The translations under genes were made by a program, and so were the position numbers. This document shows, one piece after another, positions 1 to 16,437 of a stretch of DNA of 64,000 nt. The stretch comes from Zeimonas arvi (GTDB taxonomy: Bacteria > Pseudomonadota > Gammaproteobacteria > Burkholderiales > Burkholderiaceae_E): positions 434,001-498,000 of the forward strand of contig NZ_VDUY01000002.1 in the NCBI RefSeq assembly GCF_008039575.1, given 5' to 3'. The first letter of the stretch is position 1. Each line of letters starts with the position of its first letter. Below the pieces are notes generated by a model, which saw only the letters and a program-made list of their open reading frames with translations, made no database searches and was not told the origin of the DNA.

Positions 1-1327
<1,327 letters not shown>

Positions 1328-1336
1328 TGGCGCAAC

Positions 1337-1365
1337 GGAGCGGGGGCGCCGACCGCCCCCGCTCC
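1337..1365 (+). terminator. Strong hairpin after acnA
   Basis: An 11-bp perfect stem (1337-1347 with 1355-1365) and a 7-nt loop begin 10 nt after the acnA stop. The sequence after it is pyrimidine-rich (C and T) but has no clean T run, so it may be a weak intrinsic terminator or an RNA-stabilising 3' hairpin. Confidence 0.5.
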
Positions 1366-1460
1366 CTCTCCCACCCTCATCCACCTTCTCTCTCCCCCTT
1401 CCCCGATTCCCCTCCCCGCCCTTACACTCGGGTGATCGCACCGCCCTGGATCCAGGACCC

Positions 1461-3794
1461 TTGTTTCGCTCCGACCCCGCCCCGCCGCAGGACACCGGTC
1501 CCTTGCCGGACGCCGGAGGCGATGCCACCGCCGGCCCCCAACAGGCGGGCGGCGGGCTTGCCCTGGCGCTTGCGGTCTTCGCGATCGCCTTCTTCGCCTG
1601 CCTGGTCGCGCGGCTGATCTCGCCCCCCGCCCCCGGGGTGCTGCTCGTGTGGCCCGCCGCCGGCGTCGCGCTCGCCTTCGCCTGGCGCGACAGCCTGCGA
1701 TGGGTCCTGCCGGCGGCGGCCGGCGCGGCCCTCTGGGCCTGGGTCGACACCCGACTGCCGGGCGCCACGGCAGCCGCCTTCGCCGCAAGCGCTGCCGGGC
1801 CTGCCCTGGCCGTTCGTCTGATGCGGCAGCTCGGCGACTGGAAGCCGGCCGACTATCGGCTCGACGCCTCGGTCCGGTTCGCGATGCTGGTCATCCTGGT
1901 GGCGGCGCCGCTCGACGCGCTGTTCGCCGCGCTCGGCCTGCCGGCATCGATCGGCGGCGCCGAGTCGAACCCCATCCAGCGCTTCGCGGTCTGGTGGCTG
2001 ATCGACGCCCTGGGCATGCTGCTGGTCGCGCCCGCGCTGCTGGCCTGGTTCGGCAGCGGCGATCGCGGACCCGCCGCCGCCGAGCCGCCGGGGGGCGCTT
2101 CCCAGCCCGCGGGCTCGCGCATCGCCGCCCCCGATTCGGCGGCCCTGGTCGCCACCGCCGTCGTCGCGGGGCTCAGTGCCGCGCTCACGGTGCTCGGGCA
2201 TCCCGGCTTTGCGCACGCCCTGCTGTTCCTCTACTTCCCGGTCGTGGCCTGGACCGCCATCCGCTGCGACGAGCGGGCCACCGCGCTCACGCTGCTGATC
2301 ACCGGCCTGCCGCTGCTCGCGCTGCGCGCCTGGCAGGCCGACCTGGCGGGCGCGCGGGGCCACGAGTCGCTCGATGTGGCGGTCCTGCTCTTCTGCGCGG
2401 TCATCGTGGCCCTGATGCTCCAGGCCACCGCCGCCGATCGCCGCTTCGCCCTGGCCCGCATGGCCCGCCAGGCGCGCGAGGACATGTCCACCAGATTGCT
2501 CAACGACCGCGGCCTGATCACCGAGGTCGGCGAGCGCCTGGCCACGCCGGGCCGGCCGGACTACGGACTGATCGGCCTGCACGTGGCCAACTTCGACACG
2601 CTGAACGACCTCTGCGGCGCGCTGCAGGCCATGCAGCTCGAGCAGGACCTCGCCGCGATGCTTCGGCGGCAGCCGGGGTTGCGCGCGGCCGCCCGGCTGT
2701 CGGCCGGGCGATTCGCGCTGCTGGTCGAGGCCGACTCGGTGGCCCGCGTGCGGAGCGTGGCGCGCGAGATCTATTCCCAGTTCAACGGCCAGCTGTTCCG
2801 GACCGAGCACGGAAGCGTGCGCCTGCAGATGTGCGTCGGCGGCCTGCTGGTCGACCGCAACGCGCAGATCGACAGCGAGGACTGCATCGTCTCGCTGTCC
2901 GACGCGCTGGCGATCGCGGCGAGCGTTCGCGACCCGCAGCTCTTCGTGGAGCCGCTCTCGCAGACCATGATCGATGCCCGGCGCTCCCACCAGGCCCGGA
3001 TCGAGCAGATCCGCGAGGCGATCCGCGACCAGCGCTTCGCGCTGCACGCCCAGCCGATGATCGACCCCGAAGCGCCGCCCGACAAGCTCTCCTACGAGGT
3101 GCTGCTCAGATTGCTGGACCGCGACGGCAGCCTGATCAGGCCGCCCGAGTTCCTGACCCTGGTGGGCCAGGCGCAGATGACGCCAGCCATGGATCGTGGC
3201 GTGATCCGCGCGGTGTTCTCGTGGCTGGCTGCGCACCCCGAGGCGCTCGCGCGCACCTGGAAGTGCTCGATCAACCTGTCGGGCCTCACGATGAGCGACG
3301 GCACGATCGCGGGCTTCATCCGCGAGCAGCGCGCGCTGCACGGCATTCCCGCCGAGCTGATCGTGTTCGAGATCACCGAGAGCGAGGCCATCCGCAATCC
3401 GGCGGCCGCGTCGCGCCTGGTCGACGACCTCAAGGCCGAGGGCTTCGGCATCGCGCTCGACGACTTCGGCACCGGGCTGGCCACCTTCGAGTACCTGAAG
3501 CGCTTCCCGCTGGACTACCTGAAGATCGACGGTTCCTTCATCCGCAACCTGACCACCAGCCCGATCGACGAGGAGATCGTCCTCTCGACGGTACGGGTCG
3601 CGCAGCGCCTCAACGTGCGGACGGTGGCCGAGCATGTCCACAGCCGCGAGGTGCTCGACCGCGTCACCGAGCTCGGCATCGGCCACCTGCAGGGCAACCT
3701 GATCGGCAGCGCCTGTCCGCTCGCCGAGCTCTTCCGCACCGCCTCGTCCCAGTCGCCGTTCAAGGCGCCCAGGGATCTCCGGGCCACGTCCTGA
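1461..3794 (+). CDS. MASE1-like membrane sensor with degenerate GGDEF and EAL domains
   Basis: The protein has 777 residues from a TTG start at 1461; no in-frame ATG precedes the hydrophobic region. Residues ~30-330 are a multi-helix membrane region resembling MASE1. Residues ~340-500 are a GGDEF-like domain whose signature is degraded to SAGRF, so diguanylate cyclase activity is unlikely. Residues ~515-765 form an EAL domain that keeps YEVLLR, the INLSG asparagine, FEITES, DDFGTG, LKIDGSFI and LQGN, so c-di-GMP phosphodiesterase activity is plausible. One deviation is AEHVH where AEGVE is usual. The gene is monocistronic by spacing. It probably links an unknown membrane signal to c-di-GMP turnover. 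Confidence 0.88.
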   Translation: MFRSDPAPPQDTGPLPDAGGDATAGPQQAGGGLALALAVFAIAFFACLVARLISPPAPGVLLVWPAAGVALAFAWRDSLRWVLPAAAGAALWAWVDTRLPGATAAAFAASAAGPALAVRLMRQLGDWKPADYRLDASVRFAMLVILVAAPLDALFAALGLPASIGGAESNPIQRFAVWWLIDALGMLLVAPALLAWFGSGDRGPAAAEPPGGASQPAGSRIAAPDSAALVATAVVAGLSAALTVLGHPGFAHALLFLYFPVVAWTAIRCDERATALTLLITGLPLLALRAWQADLAGARGHESLDVAVLLFCAVIVALMLQATAADRRFALARMARQAREDMSTRLLNDRGLITEVGERLATPGRPDYGLIGLHVANFDTLNDLCGALQAMQLEQDLAAMLRRQPGLRAAARLSAGRFALLVEADSVARVRSVAREIYSQFNGQLFRTEHGSVRLQMCVGGLLVDRNAQIDSEDCIVSLSDALAIAASVRDPQLFVEPLSQTMIDARRSHQARIEQIREAIRDQRFALHAQPMIDPEAPPDKLSYEVLLRLLDRDGSLIRPPEFLTLVGQAQMTPAMDRGVIRAVFSWLAAHPEALARTWKCSINLSGLTMSDGTIAGFIREQRALHGIPAELIVFEITESEAIRNPAAASRLVDDLKAEGFGIALDDFGTGLATFEYLKRFPLDYLKIDGSFIRNLTTSPIDEEIVLSTVRVAQRLNVRTVAEHVHSREVLDRVTELGIGHLQGNLIGSACPLAELFRTASSQSPFKAPRDLRATS

Positions 3795-3857
3795 GCCGCC
3801 CGCGGCCGGGCGCCTCGGCCGTCGATCGTAACCGGCGCCCGTCAGGACGCCGGGGGT

Positions 3858-4277
3858 TCACTTCGCGAACAGCGACGCGATGTCGCGGAAGGCCTTGAAC
3901 TCGAGCGCGTTGCCCGAGGGATCGAGGAAGAACATCGTGGCCTGCTCGCCGACCTGGCCCTTGAAGCGGACGTGCGGCTCGATCACGAACGAAACGCCGG
4001 CCGCCTTCAGGCGGTCGGCAAGCGCCTGCCAGTCCTCCATCGACAGCACGACGCCGAAGTGACGCACCGGCACCTGGTCGCCGTCGACCGCGTTGGTCGC
4101 CGCCTGCCGGGCCTCGTCGGGCGCGAGGTGAGCGACGACCTGATGGCCGTACAGGTCGAAGTCGATCCAGTCCTCGGAACTGCGGCCCTCGGGGCAGCCG
4201 AGCAGCCCGCCGTAGAAGGCGCGGGCGGCGGCGAGATCGTGGACGGGAAAGGCGAGATGGAAAGGATGAACGGCCAT
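3858..4277 (-). CDS. VOC-family (glyoxalase/dioxygenase fold) protein
   Basis: The protein has 139 residues. HLAFPVHDL at residues 7-15 and the C-terminal [15 protein letters not shown] are the hallmark strands of the vicinal-oxygen-chelate fold. Candidate metal ligands are the early His, the His of RHFGVVL and the final Glu of NALEF. The length matches single-domain VOC proteins. The substrate cannot be inferred; glyoxalase-like and dioxygenase-like members look alike at this level. It is convergent with the EAL gene and lies downstream of the oxoprolinase gene on the same strand, 89 bp away, so it may be cotranscribed with it. Confidence 0.85.
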   Translation of the reverse strand: MAVHPFHLAFPVHDLAAARAFYGGLLGCPEGRSSEDWIDFDLYGHQVVAHLAPDEARQAATNAVDGDQVPVRHFGVVLSMEDWQALADRLKAAGVSFVIEPHVRFKGQVGEQATMFFLDPSGNALEFKAFRDIASLFAK

Positions 4278-4366
4278 GGCAAGCGGGTTCGAGGAGACCG
4301 GAGAAGATCGGAACCGGGGCAGACCCGGCGAGAGCCGGGATTATCGCAGAGCGGCGCCGCCGGGAT

Positions 4367-8086
<3,720 letters not shown>

Positions 8087-8170
8087 CGTGTCGATTCCTG
8101 AAACGGGTGGAACGGTGGAATGCGGGCGGGTCGAAAGGGAGGCGAATCGAAAGGCGGGCGAGGCGGGCGC

Positions 8171-8716
8171 TCAGAGCGAGGCGGCCGCCCGGGCTGCCTG
8201 GTCGTACAGGCCCGACAGCGCCCTGAGCGTCCCGGCCAGCTCGGTGAGGTTCGCCCGGGCGGAGGCCGGATCGGCCGGCGCGCCGAGACCGTCCGCGGCG
8301 CCGCCGAGCAGGCAACGGTCGCGCACCTTGCGGTAGCGCTCAACGGTATCGCGCCCGGCCTTCGTCGTGGACCAGAAGGCTTCCTTGCCGACCTTCTCGC
8401 TGCGCACCAGGGCCAGGCCGGCCAGCTTGCGCAGCGCGTAGGACACCACGTGGGCGTCCTCGTAGTTGAGCGTGAAGCAGATGTCGGCGAGCTTCTTGGG
8501 CCGACCGCGGTGATGCACGTGGTGCAGCACCAGGACGTCGGTGACCGCCAGGTCGGGAACACCCGCCGCCGCCATGCAGCGGACGATCCAGCGGTCGAAG
8601 GCGTGGCGCGCCACGATCAGGCCGAACTCCATCTCGGACAGGCCCGCCCAGTCGCCATCGGCAAGGTGCGCGGAAGACAGGATCGGCGTGTCGGAAACGG
8701 GATTTCTCGCGGGCAC
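8171..8716 (-). CDS. Winged-helix (MarR-like) transcriptional regulator
   Basis: The protein has 181 residues from a GTG at 8716 with GGAG 9 nt upstream. The central region (~residues 55-125) has the helix-turn-helix and wing pattern of MarR-related proteins ([14 protein letters not shown] then [20 protein letters not shown]). It lies 84 bp upstream of the oxoprolinase gene in the same orientation. An AT-rich inverted repeat sits about 90 bp upstream of its start (8803-8827). It probably regulates itself and the oxoprolinase gene; the ligand is unknown. Confidence 0.75.
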   Translation of the reverse strand: MPARNPVSDTPILSSAHLADGDWAGLSEMEFGLIVARHAFDRWIVRCMAAAGVPDLAVTDVLVLHHVHHRGRPKKLADICFTLNYEDAHVVSYALRKLAGLALVRSEKVGKEAFWSTTKAGRDTVERYRKVRDRCLLGGAADGLGAPADPASARANLTELAGTLRALSGLYDQAARAAASL

Positions 8717-8802
8717 GGGCTGGGTCTCCGGAGCTCGGGGCCCCTGATGAGAGCGGGCTGCGGCGGGACCGCCGGCAGCGGGCCCATGGGCTTCAAATAC
8801 GA

Positions 8803-8827
8803 TTTATGGATAATTTATAGTCATAAA
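8803..8827. promoter_or_regulatory. AT-rich inverted repeat, candidate operator
   Basis: TTTATG at 8803-8808 and CATAAA at 8822-8827 form an inverted repeat around an AT-rich core. It is strikingly A+T-rich for this genome and lies in the 256-bp gap between the regulator and nnr. It could be the regulator's operator and overlaps possible -10 elements on the minus strand. No other gene is visible in this gap. Confidence 0.35.
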
Positions 8828-8972
8828 GAACAAAACACAAGCTCTGCCGGTGCAGGCCGCGTTGAAGCCGGCCCTTGGTCTATGCTTGGCGTGTCCATGG
8901 GCCTGCCCATGGCCGCGCACATGACGCCGCTTCGCGCTCCATCACTACGCCCCCGCTCCTCGAGCCCTTCGC

Positions 8973-10508
8973 ATGCGCCGAGATCACCGTCCCCCGCATC
9001 CGCTGCTTCGAACCGCGTCCGTCCGGGCGCTCGAGCATGCGGCGCTCGCCGTCACCGGCCCCGGCGCGCTGATGGACCGCGCTGCGGCCGCCGTCGCCGA
9101 TGCGGCCGAGCGGCTCGCCCGGAGCCTGCCGGCAGGCACACCGGTGCGCGCCTTCTGCGGCCCCGGCAACAACGGTGGCGACGCGCTGCTTGCCGCCATG
9201 ATGCTGCGCGAACGCGGCTTCGACGCACGCGCCTTCGAGCTCGCCGAGGCTTGCGCCGGCTCGAATTCCCCGGCCGACGCGGCCCGGGTGCGCGAGCAGG
9301 CCCGCCGGAGCGGCATGACCCCGGCGCGCATCGAGTCGCTGGCCGGGCTGCGCGAGCTCCTGGACCCCGCCCCCCCGGCCCCTGCCCCCCTGGTGCTCGA
9401 CGGTCTGTTCGGCATCGGCCTGGCCCGACCGCTGTCCGGACTCGCCGAGGCCTTCTGCCGCCTGGTCGACGAACTGCGCCCGCCCCTGGTGGCGGTCGAC
9501 GTCCCGAGCGGCATCGACGCCGACACCGGCGCAATCGTGGGCGGTCCCGGGGCCGCGGCCGTCCGCGCGACCCTGACCGTCACCATGATTGCCGACAAGC
9601 CCGGACTGCGCACCGGCGCTGCGCTCGATCACGTCGGCGAACTCAGGATCGAACCGCTCGGCGTGACCGGCGCGCGCAGCGACGGCATCCTGTTCACGCG
9701 GGCCGACGCCGCGACGCTGCTGCCGGGCCGCCCGCGCGACAGCAGCAAGGGAAGCTTCGGGTCGGTTCTGGTCATCGGCGGCGCGGCCGGAATGGCCGGC
9801 GCGGCCCTGCTCGCCGGGCGCGCGGCCCAGTGCAGCGGCGCCGGCAAGATATGGATCGCCTCGCCCGACGGACCGGTCTTCGACCCGGGCCAGCCGCAAC
9901 TGATGACCCGCAGCGTGAACGCTCCCTTCGAGCGTCGCGCCACGATCGTCGCAGGTTGCGGGCTGGGTGCCGATTCGCGCGCCGAGGCCCTGCTGGCGCG
10001 AATCCTCGACAGCGGCCTGCCCATGGTGCTCGACGCCGACGCGCTGAACCTGCTCGCCCTGTGCTCGCCGGCGGGCCACGGCACGCTACCGGTGCTGACC
10101 CCGCACCCGCTCGAGGCGGCGCGGCTGTCAGGCAGCGAAGTCGGCGAGATCCAGGCGGACCGGATCGGCGCCGCTTGCACGATCGCCGAAACGAGGCGCG
10201 CGGTGGTGGTGCTCAAGGGGGCCGGCACGGTGGTTGCGCATCCGGACGGTTACTGGGCGATCGTGGACAGCGGCGGGCCGGCACTGGCCACGGCCGGCAC
10301 CGGCGACGTGCTGGCCGGGCTGATCGGGGGCCTGCGCGCGCAGGGCTTGTCCGCCTGGGAAGCCGCGCTGCTCGGCTGCTGGGCGCACGGCCATGCGGCC
10401 GACCGCTGGGCTGCGCACTGCGGGCACGCAGCGGGACTGTCGGCCGCGGAGCTGCCCGAACTGGCGCGCGGCGCGCTCGCGTCGCTACACTTCGCCCGCA
10501 ACGAGTGA
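8973..10508 (+). CDS. nnr: Bifunctional NAD(P)H-hydrate epimerase / ADP-dependent NAD(P)H-hydrate dehydratase
   Basis: The protein has 511 residues. The N-terminal YjeF_N domain (~10-215) has the FCGPGNNGGDALLA loop and VDVPSGIDADTG. The C-terminal carbohydrate-kinase-like domain (~235-500) has GSVLVIGGAAGMAGA, LDADALNLLA, LTPHPLEAARL and ATAGTGDVLAGLIGG. The enzyme repairs hydrated NAD(P)H: the epimerase interconverts R and S forms and the dehydratase restores NAD(P)H using ADP. Its length is typical for the fused protein. pgi follows within 14 bp, so the two are probably one transcript. Confidence 0.93.
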   Translation: MRRDHRPPHPLLRTASVRALEHAALAVTGPGALMDRAAAAVADAAERLARSLPAGTPVRAFCGPGNNGGDALLAAMMLRERGFDARAFELAEACAGSNSPADAARVREQARRSGMTPARIESLAGLRELLDPAPPAPAPLVLDGLFGIGLARPLSGLAEAFCRLVDELRPPLVAVDVPSGIDADTGAIVGGPGAAAVRATLTVTMIADKPGLRTGAALDHVGELRIEPLGVTGARSDGILFTRADAATLLPGRPRDSSKGSFGSVLVIGGAAGMAGAALLAGRAAQCSGAGKIWIASPDGPVFDPGQPQLMTRSVNAPFERRATIVAGCGLGADSRAEALLARILDSGLPMVLDADALNLLALCSPAGHGTLPVLTPHPLEAARLSGSEVGEIQADRIGAACTIAETRRAVVVLKGAGTVVAHPDGYWAIVDSGGPALATAGTGDVLAGLIGGLRAQGLSAWEAALLGCWAHGHAADRWAAHCGHAAGLSAAELPELARGALASLHFARNE

Positions 10509-12274
10509 GAGTGAGCGAACCTTGAAGCGTCGGCAAGAAACCGAGCCAGGCAATCCCGGGCAGCCAAGATCGCCGGATCCCGACGGCGCCTGGCAGGCGG
10601 CGTGGACTGCGGTCGAGAGGCAGGCCGCGGCCTGTCGCGCGCTGCGGATCGACGGGCTGTTCGATTCCGAGCCGGAACGGCTCGACCGGTTCTGCGTCGA
10701 AGCGGCCGGACTGTGGCTGGACCTGAGCCGCAACCGGCTGCCCGAGAGCGGCCTCGACGCGCTGCTGGCGCTGGTCGATGCGGCCGGCGTGCCCGCCTGG
10801 CGCGACGCGATGTTCGCCGGACACGCGATCAACGGCACCGAAGGCCGGCCCGCGCTGCACGTGGCGCTGCGCTGCCCTCACGGCCGGCATCGGGATGTCG
10901 CGGGACCGGCCGTCGATGCGGGCACGCAGCCGCGACCGGATCCGCTGACCGCCCCGCTGAAGGTCGGGGACGAGGACATCCGCGCCGTCGTCCGGAACAC
11001 GCTGGACCGGATGCGCGCCTTTGCCGAGGCAGTGCGCGACGGCGCCTGGCGCGGCGCCACCGGCCGCCCGATCACCGACATCGTCAACGTCGGCATCGGG
11101 GGCTCGCACCTGGGGCCTGAACTGGCCTGCGGCGCACTGGCCAGCCTGGGCCACCCGCGGCTGCGGACGCACTTCCTGTCCAACGTGGACCCCGACGCCT
11201 GGCAGCGCCTGGCGCGCGAGCTCGATCCGGCGTCCACGCTCGCGATCGTGGCCTCCAAGAGCTGGCGCACCCAGGAAACCGCGATGAACGCGCTGGCGGT
11301 GCGCGAATGGCTGCTGGCCGGCGGCGTGCCCGAGGACGGATTGCACAGGCACTTCGTGGGCGTGACGGCCAACGTGGCGGGCGCCCGTGCATTCGGATTG
11401 TCCGACGACACGATCTTCCCCTTCGGCGACTGGGTGGGCGGGCGCTATTCGCTGTGGTCCGCGATCGGCCTGCCGGTCATGCTGCAGATCGGCTCCGGGG
11501 CCTTCGATGCGTTGCTGGCGGGGGCGCACGCGATGGATCGCCATTTCGCCGACGCGCCGCCGGCCCGCAACGCACCGATCCTCCTGGCGCTGGTCTCGCT
11601 GTGGAACGGGCTGGTCCACCCGGGCTGCACCGAGGTCATCGCCCCGTACAGCGATGCGCTCGCCCGCCTGCCCGCCTGGCTGCAGCAGCTGCAGATGGAG
11701 AGCAACGGCAAGCGGGTCGACCGGCACGGCAATCCCGTGGCCTACGACACCGCGCCGGCCTGCTGGGGCGAACCCGGCACCGGCGCACAGCATTCCTTCT
11801 TCCAGGCGCTGCACCAGGGCACGCGGATCCACCCGATCGACTTCGTCGTGCCGGTGCCGGACGCCGGACTCGGCAAGGCGGCAAGCGAGCGGCCCGAGGG
11901 CGGCGCGCCGCTCGCCGATTCGGGCGCCCCGTCCCGGGCCGCCACCCTGCTGGCCAACGCGATCGCCCAGGCGGAAGCGCTGATGCGCGGCCGCGAGCCG
12001 GCGCCCGGCGACCCGCTGGGCCCGCATCGCGAATGCCCCGGCAACCGCCCGTCGAACACGATCCTGCTCGACGCGCTGACGCCGGCCAGCCTGGGCGCCC
12101 TGCTGGCACTCTACGAGCACAAGACCGTGACCCTGGGATGGCTCTGGCGGATCGATTCCTTCGACCAGTGGGGCGTGGAACTGGGCAAGACCCTGGCGGC
12201 CCGGATCGAGCCGCTGCTGGCTGACGATGGCGCGCCCGACGCCGCGTCGGAGGGCGCGTCCGGCGTGGCGGCGC

Positions 12275-13025
<751 letters not shown>

Positions 13026-13027
<2 letters not shown>

Positions 13028-13727
13028 GAACGACAAGGTCCTTGATCAGGCACGAAGGCGGTGGGTCAGCGCAGCCGCCAGTTTACTTACGATGGCGACG
13101 ATCGCCGCGCCGGCGCTCGCGACGACCGGCCGCGACGGCGCCGCGAGCGGACCCCAGGCCGCAGCCGCTGCCGCCCGCACGCTGCTGGTGCTCGGCGACA
13201 GCCTGTCGGCCGAATATGGCCTGGCCCGCGGCGCGGGCTGGGTGGCGCTGCTCGAGCAGCGACTCGCCGAGCGGCACCCGGGCTGGACCGTGGTCAACGC
13301 CAGCATCAGCGGCGAGACCACCTCGGGCGGCGCCACGCGCATCGCAGGCCTGCTCGACCGGCACCGCCCTGCGGCGGTCGTGGTCGAACTGGGCGGCAAC
13401 GACGCGCTGCGCGGCCTCGACCTGAACGCCACGCGCGGCAACCTGGACCGGATCGTGGGCGCGTCGCGCGAGGCCGGCGCCAAGGTGCTGTTGCTCGGCA
13501 TGCAGGTGCCGCCGAACTACGGCAAGGCCTACACCGACGCGTTCGCGCAGGTGTTCCAGGATGTCGCGAAGGCCCACCAGGCGCCGCTGGTGCCCTTCTT
13601 CCTTGACGGCGTGGCCGAGGACATGTCGCTGTTCCAGTCCGACCGGATCCACCCGAACGCCCAGGCCCAGCCACGGATGCTCGAGAACGTCTGGCCGGCA
13701 CTGCGCAAGCTGATCGGCAAGGGCTGA
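13026..13727 (+). CDS. tesA: Arylesterase / thioesterase I-like GDSL hydrolase, secreted
   Basis: 233 residues from the ATG at 13,026. The start gives a full signal peptide: basic RRR, hydrophobic core, APALA cleavage region near residue 32. The SGNH/GDSL blocks follow in order: [11 protein letters not shown] (nucleophile Ser), [19 protein letters not shown] and [10 protein letters not shown] (Asp/His). This family hydrolyses esters and acyl thioesters in the periplasm. An alternative ATG at 13,092 would remove the basic signal-peptide region. With the longer start, the tesA and ybbA start codons overlap. Confidence 0.87.
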
Positions 13728-13781
13728 CCCTCGGGGAGGACTTCCGGCACCCGCTTCGGTAGAGGCGCGGGCCCGCCGGAG

Positions 13782-13794
13782 TAAAATCGACGGC
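13782..13794 (+). promoter_or_regulatory. -10-like element immediately before acnD
   Basis: TAAAAT at 13,782-13,787 ends 7 nt before the acnD ATG at 13,795, and no Shine-Dalgarno is visible. This spacing would place the transcription start at or next to the ATG, suggesting a leaderless mRNA. No good -35 is seen. Confidence 0.35.
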
Positions 13795-16392
13795 ATGATG
13801 AATACCGCCTACCGCACCCGCCTGCCCGGCACCGACCTCGATTACTTCGACGCCCGCACGGCAGTCGACGCCATCCAGCCCGGCGCCTGGGAGAAGCTCC
13901 CCTACACCTCGCGTGTGCTGGCCGAGAACCTGGTCCGCCGCTGCGATCCGGCCGCGCTGACCGATTCGCTGAGACAGCTGATCGAGCGCAGGCGTGAACT
14001 GGACTTTCCATGGTTCCCCGCCCGCGTGGTCTGCCACGACATCCTCGGCCAGACCGCGCTGGTGGATCTCGCCGGCCTGCGCGACGCCATCGCCGACCAG
14101 GGCGGCGACCCGGCGCAGGTGAACCCGGTGGTGCCGGTCCAGCTGATCGTCGATCACTCGCTGGCGGTGGAATGCGGCGGCTACGACCCCGATGCCTTCG
14201 CGAAGAACCGCGCGATCGAGGACCGCCGCAACGAGGATCGCTTCCACTTCATCGACTGGACGAAGAAGGCCTTCGAGAACGTCGACGTGATCCCGCCGGG
14301 CAACGGCATCATGCACCAGATCAACCTGGAGAAGATGTCGCCGGTGATCCAGGTGCTCGACGGCGTGGCCTTCCCCGACACCTGCGTGGGCACCGACAGC
14401 CACACGCCGCATGTCGACGCGCTGGGCGTGATCGCGATCGGCGTCGGCGGCCTCGAGGCCGAGAACGTCATGCTGGGCCGCGCGTCGTGGATGCGCCTGC
14501 CCGACATCGTCGGCGTGGAGCTCACCGGCAAGCCGGGCCCCGGCATCACCGCCACCGACGTGGTGCTGGCGCTGACCGAGTTCCTGCGCAAGCAGAAGGT
14601 GGTCGGCGCCTACCTGGAGTTCCGCGGCGAAGGCGCGGCGGCGCTCACGCTGGGCGACCGCGCGACCATCTCGAACATGGCGCCGGAGTATGGCGCGACC
14701 GCGGCGATGTTCTTCATCGATCGCCAGACGATCGACTACCTGAAGCTCACGGGCCGCGACGACGGACAGGTGAAGCTGGTCGAGCGCTACGCGAAGCACA
14801 CCGGATTGTGGGCGGACGCGCTGGCGAATGCCGAATACGAGCGCACGCTGCATTTCGACCTGTCCAGCGTGGTGCGCAACATGGCCGGCCCGTCGAATCC
14901 GCACGCGCGGGTAGCCACGGCCGACCTGGCCGCCAAGGGCATCGCCGGCAAGTGGGAGGAAGTCCCTGGCCAGATGCCCGACGGCGCGGTCATCATCGCC
15001 GCGATCACCAGCTGCACCAACACCAGCAATCCGCGCAACGTGATCGCCGCCGGCCTGCTGGCGCGCAACGCAGTCAGGCTCGGCCTGGCCCGCAAGCCGT
15101 GGGTCAAGACCTCGCTGGCCCCCGGCTCGCGCGTGGTGGCCGAGTACCTGAAGGAAGCCGGCCTGACCGACGACCTGGAGCGGCTCGGCTTCGGCATCGT
15201 GGCCTTCGCCTGCACCACCTGCAATGGCATGTCGGGCGCGCTCGACCCGAAGATCCAGCAGGAGATCGTCGACCGCGACCTGTACGCGGTGGCGGTGCTG
15301 TCGGGCAATCGCAACTTCGACGGCCGCATCCATCCCTATGCCAAGCAGGCCTTCCTTGCCTCGCCGCCGCTGGTGGTCGCCTACGCGATCGCCGGCACGG
15401 TCCGTTTCGACATCGAGAAGGACGTGCTCGCGGTCGTCGGCGGCAAGGAGATCCGCCTGACGGATCTCTGGCCGAGCGACGAGGAGATCGACGCGGTGGT
15501 CCGGGCCTCCGTGAAGCCCGAGCAGTTCCGCAATGTCTACACGCCGATGTTCGCGCTGAAGAAGGACAGCGGAGAGAAGGTCAGCCCTCTCTACGACTGG
15601 CGTCCGCAGAGCACCTACATCCGCCGGCCGCCGTACTGGGAAGGCGCGCTGGCCGGCGAGCGCACGCTGAAGGGCATGCGGCCGCTGGCGGTGCTGGGCG
15701 ACAACATCACCACCGACCACCTGTCGCCGTCGAACGCGATCATGCTCGACAGCGCCGCCGGCGAGTACCTGGCGAAGATGGGCCTGCCCGAGGAAGACTT
15801 CAATTCCTACGCGACCCACCGCGGCGACCATCTCACCGCGCAACGCGCCACCTTCGCCAACCCCAAGCTGATCAACGAGATGGCTGTGGTGAACGGCAAG
15901 ATCGAGCAGGGATCGCTCGCCCGGGTCGAGCCCGAGGGCCAGGTCATGCGGATGTGGGAGGCGATCGAGACCTACATGAACCGGCGACAGCCGCTGATCA
16001 TCGTGGCCGGCGCCGACTACGGCCAGGGCTCCTCGCGCGACTGGGCGGCCAAGGGCGTCCGGCTGGCCGGCGTCGAGGCGATCGTGGCCGAGGGCTTCGA
16101 GCGCATCCACCGCACCAACCTGATCGGCATGGGCGTGCTGCCGCTGGAGTTCCAGCCGGGTACTACCCGCAAGACCCTGGGCATCGACGGCACCGAGACC
16201 TACGACGTGGTCGGCGAGCGCACGCCGCGCGCAACGCTCACGCTGGTCGTCCACCGCAGGAACGGCGAGAAGCTCGAGGTACCGGTCACCTGCCGGCTCG
16301 ACACCGCCGAGGAAGTCTCGATCTACGAGGCCGGCGGCGTGCTGCAGCGCTTCGCGCAGGACTTCCTCGAAAGCTCGAAGAAGGTCGCCTGA
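13795..16392 (+). CDS. acnD: 2-methylcitrate dehydratase, Fe/S-dependent (AcnD)
   Basis: 865 residues. The cluster cysteines lie in ITSCTNTS and ACTTCNGMSG. Substrate-binding segments are VGTDSHTPHVD, GSRVVAEYL, DNITTDHLSPSNAI and [14 protein letters not shown]. AcnD dehydrates 2-methylcitrate to a 2-methylaconitate isomer that PrpF then converts for aconitase-type rehydration. The assignment rests on length, divergence from the AcnA fragment at the window start and the directly downstream prpF (45 bp). The family is close to AcnA, so without prpF it would be called aconitase. prpB and prpC are not in the window. MMN offers two adjacent starts. Confidence 0.9.
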   Translation: MMNTAYRTRLPGTDLDYFDARTAVDAIQPGAWEKLPYTSRVLAENLVRRCDPAALTDSLRQLIERRRELDFPWFPARVVCHDILGQTALVDLAGLRDAIADQGGDPAQVNPVVPVQLIVDHSLAVECGGYDPDAFAKNRAIEDRRNEDRFHFIDWTKKAFENVDVIPPGNGIMHQINLEKMSPVIQVLDGVAFPDTCVGTDSHTPHVDALGVIAIGVGGLEAENVMLGRASWMRLPDIVGVELTGKPGPGITATDVVLALTEFLRKQKVVGAYLEFRGEGAAALTLGDRATISNMAPEYGATAAMFFIDRQTIDYLKLTGRDDGQVKLVERYAKHTGLWADALANAEYERTLHFDLSSVVRNMAGPSNPHARVATADLAAKGIAGKWEEVPGQMPDGAVIIAAITSCTNTSNPRNVIAAGLLARNAVRLGLARKPWVKTSLAPGSRVVAEYLKEAGLTDDLERLGFGIVAFACTTCNGMSGALDPKIQQEIVDRDLYAVAVLSGNRNFDGRIHPYAKQAFLASPPLVVAYAIAGTVRFDIEKDVLAVVGGKEIRLTDLWPSDEEIDAVVRASVKPEQFRNVYTPMFALKKDSGEKVSPLYDWRPQSTYIRRPPYWEGALAGERTLKGMRPLAVLGDNITTDHLSPSNAIMLDSAAGEYLAKMGLPEEDFNSYATHRGDHLTAQRATFANPKLINEMAVVNGKIEQGSLARVEPEGQVMRMWEAIETYMNRRQPLIIVAGADYGQGSSRDWAAKGVRLAGVEAIVAEGFERIHRTNLIGMGVLPLEFQPGTTRKTLGIDGTETYDVVGERTPRATLTLVVHRRNGEKLEVPVTCRLDTAEEVSIYEAGGVLQRFAQDFLESSKKVA

Positions 16393-16437
16393 ACGGCGAC
16401 CGTCGCCCCGGCATCCGACATCGCTCCCACCACGACC

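Noticed and set aside
1422-3686. Long open frame antisense to the EAL gene, and similar long antisense or shifted frames across the window (e.g. 13,306-17,493, 47,072-51,316)
   Set aside because: Arg/Gly/Ala/His-rich translations typical of chance frames in high-GC DNA; no motifs, and real genes with clear domains occupy the other strand.
13795-16392. Second aconitase A
   Set aside because: The immediately downstream prpF and the distance from the acnA tail support AcnD, 2-methylcitrate dehydratase.
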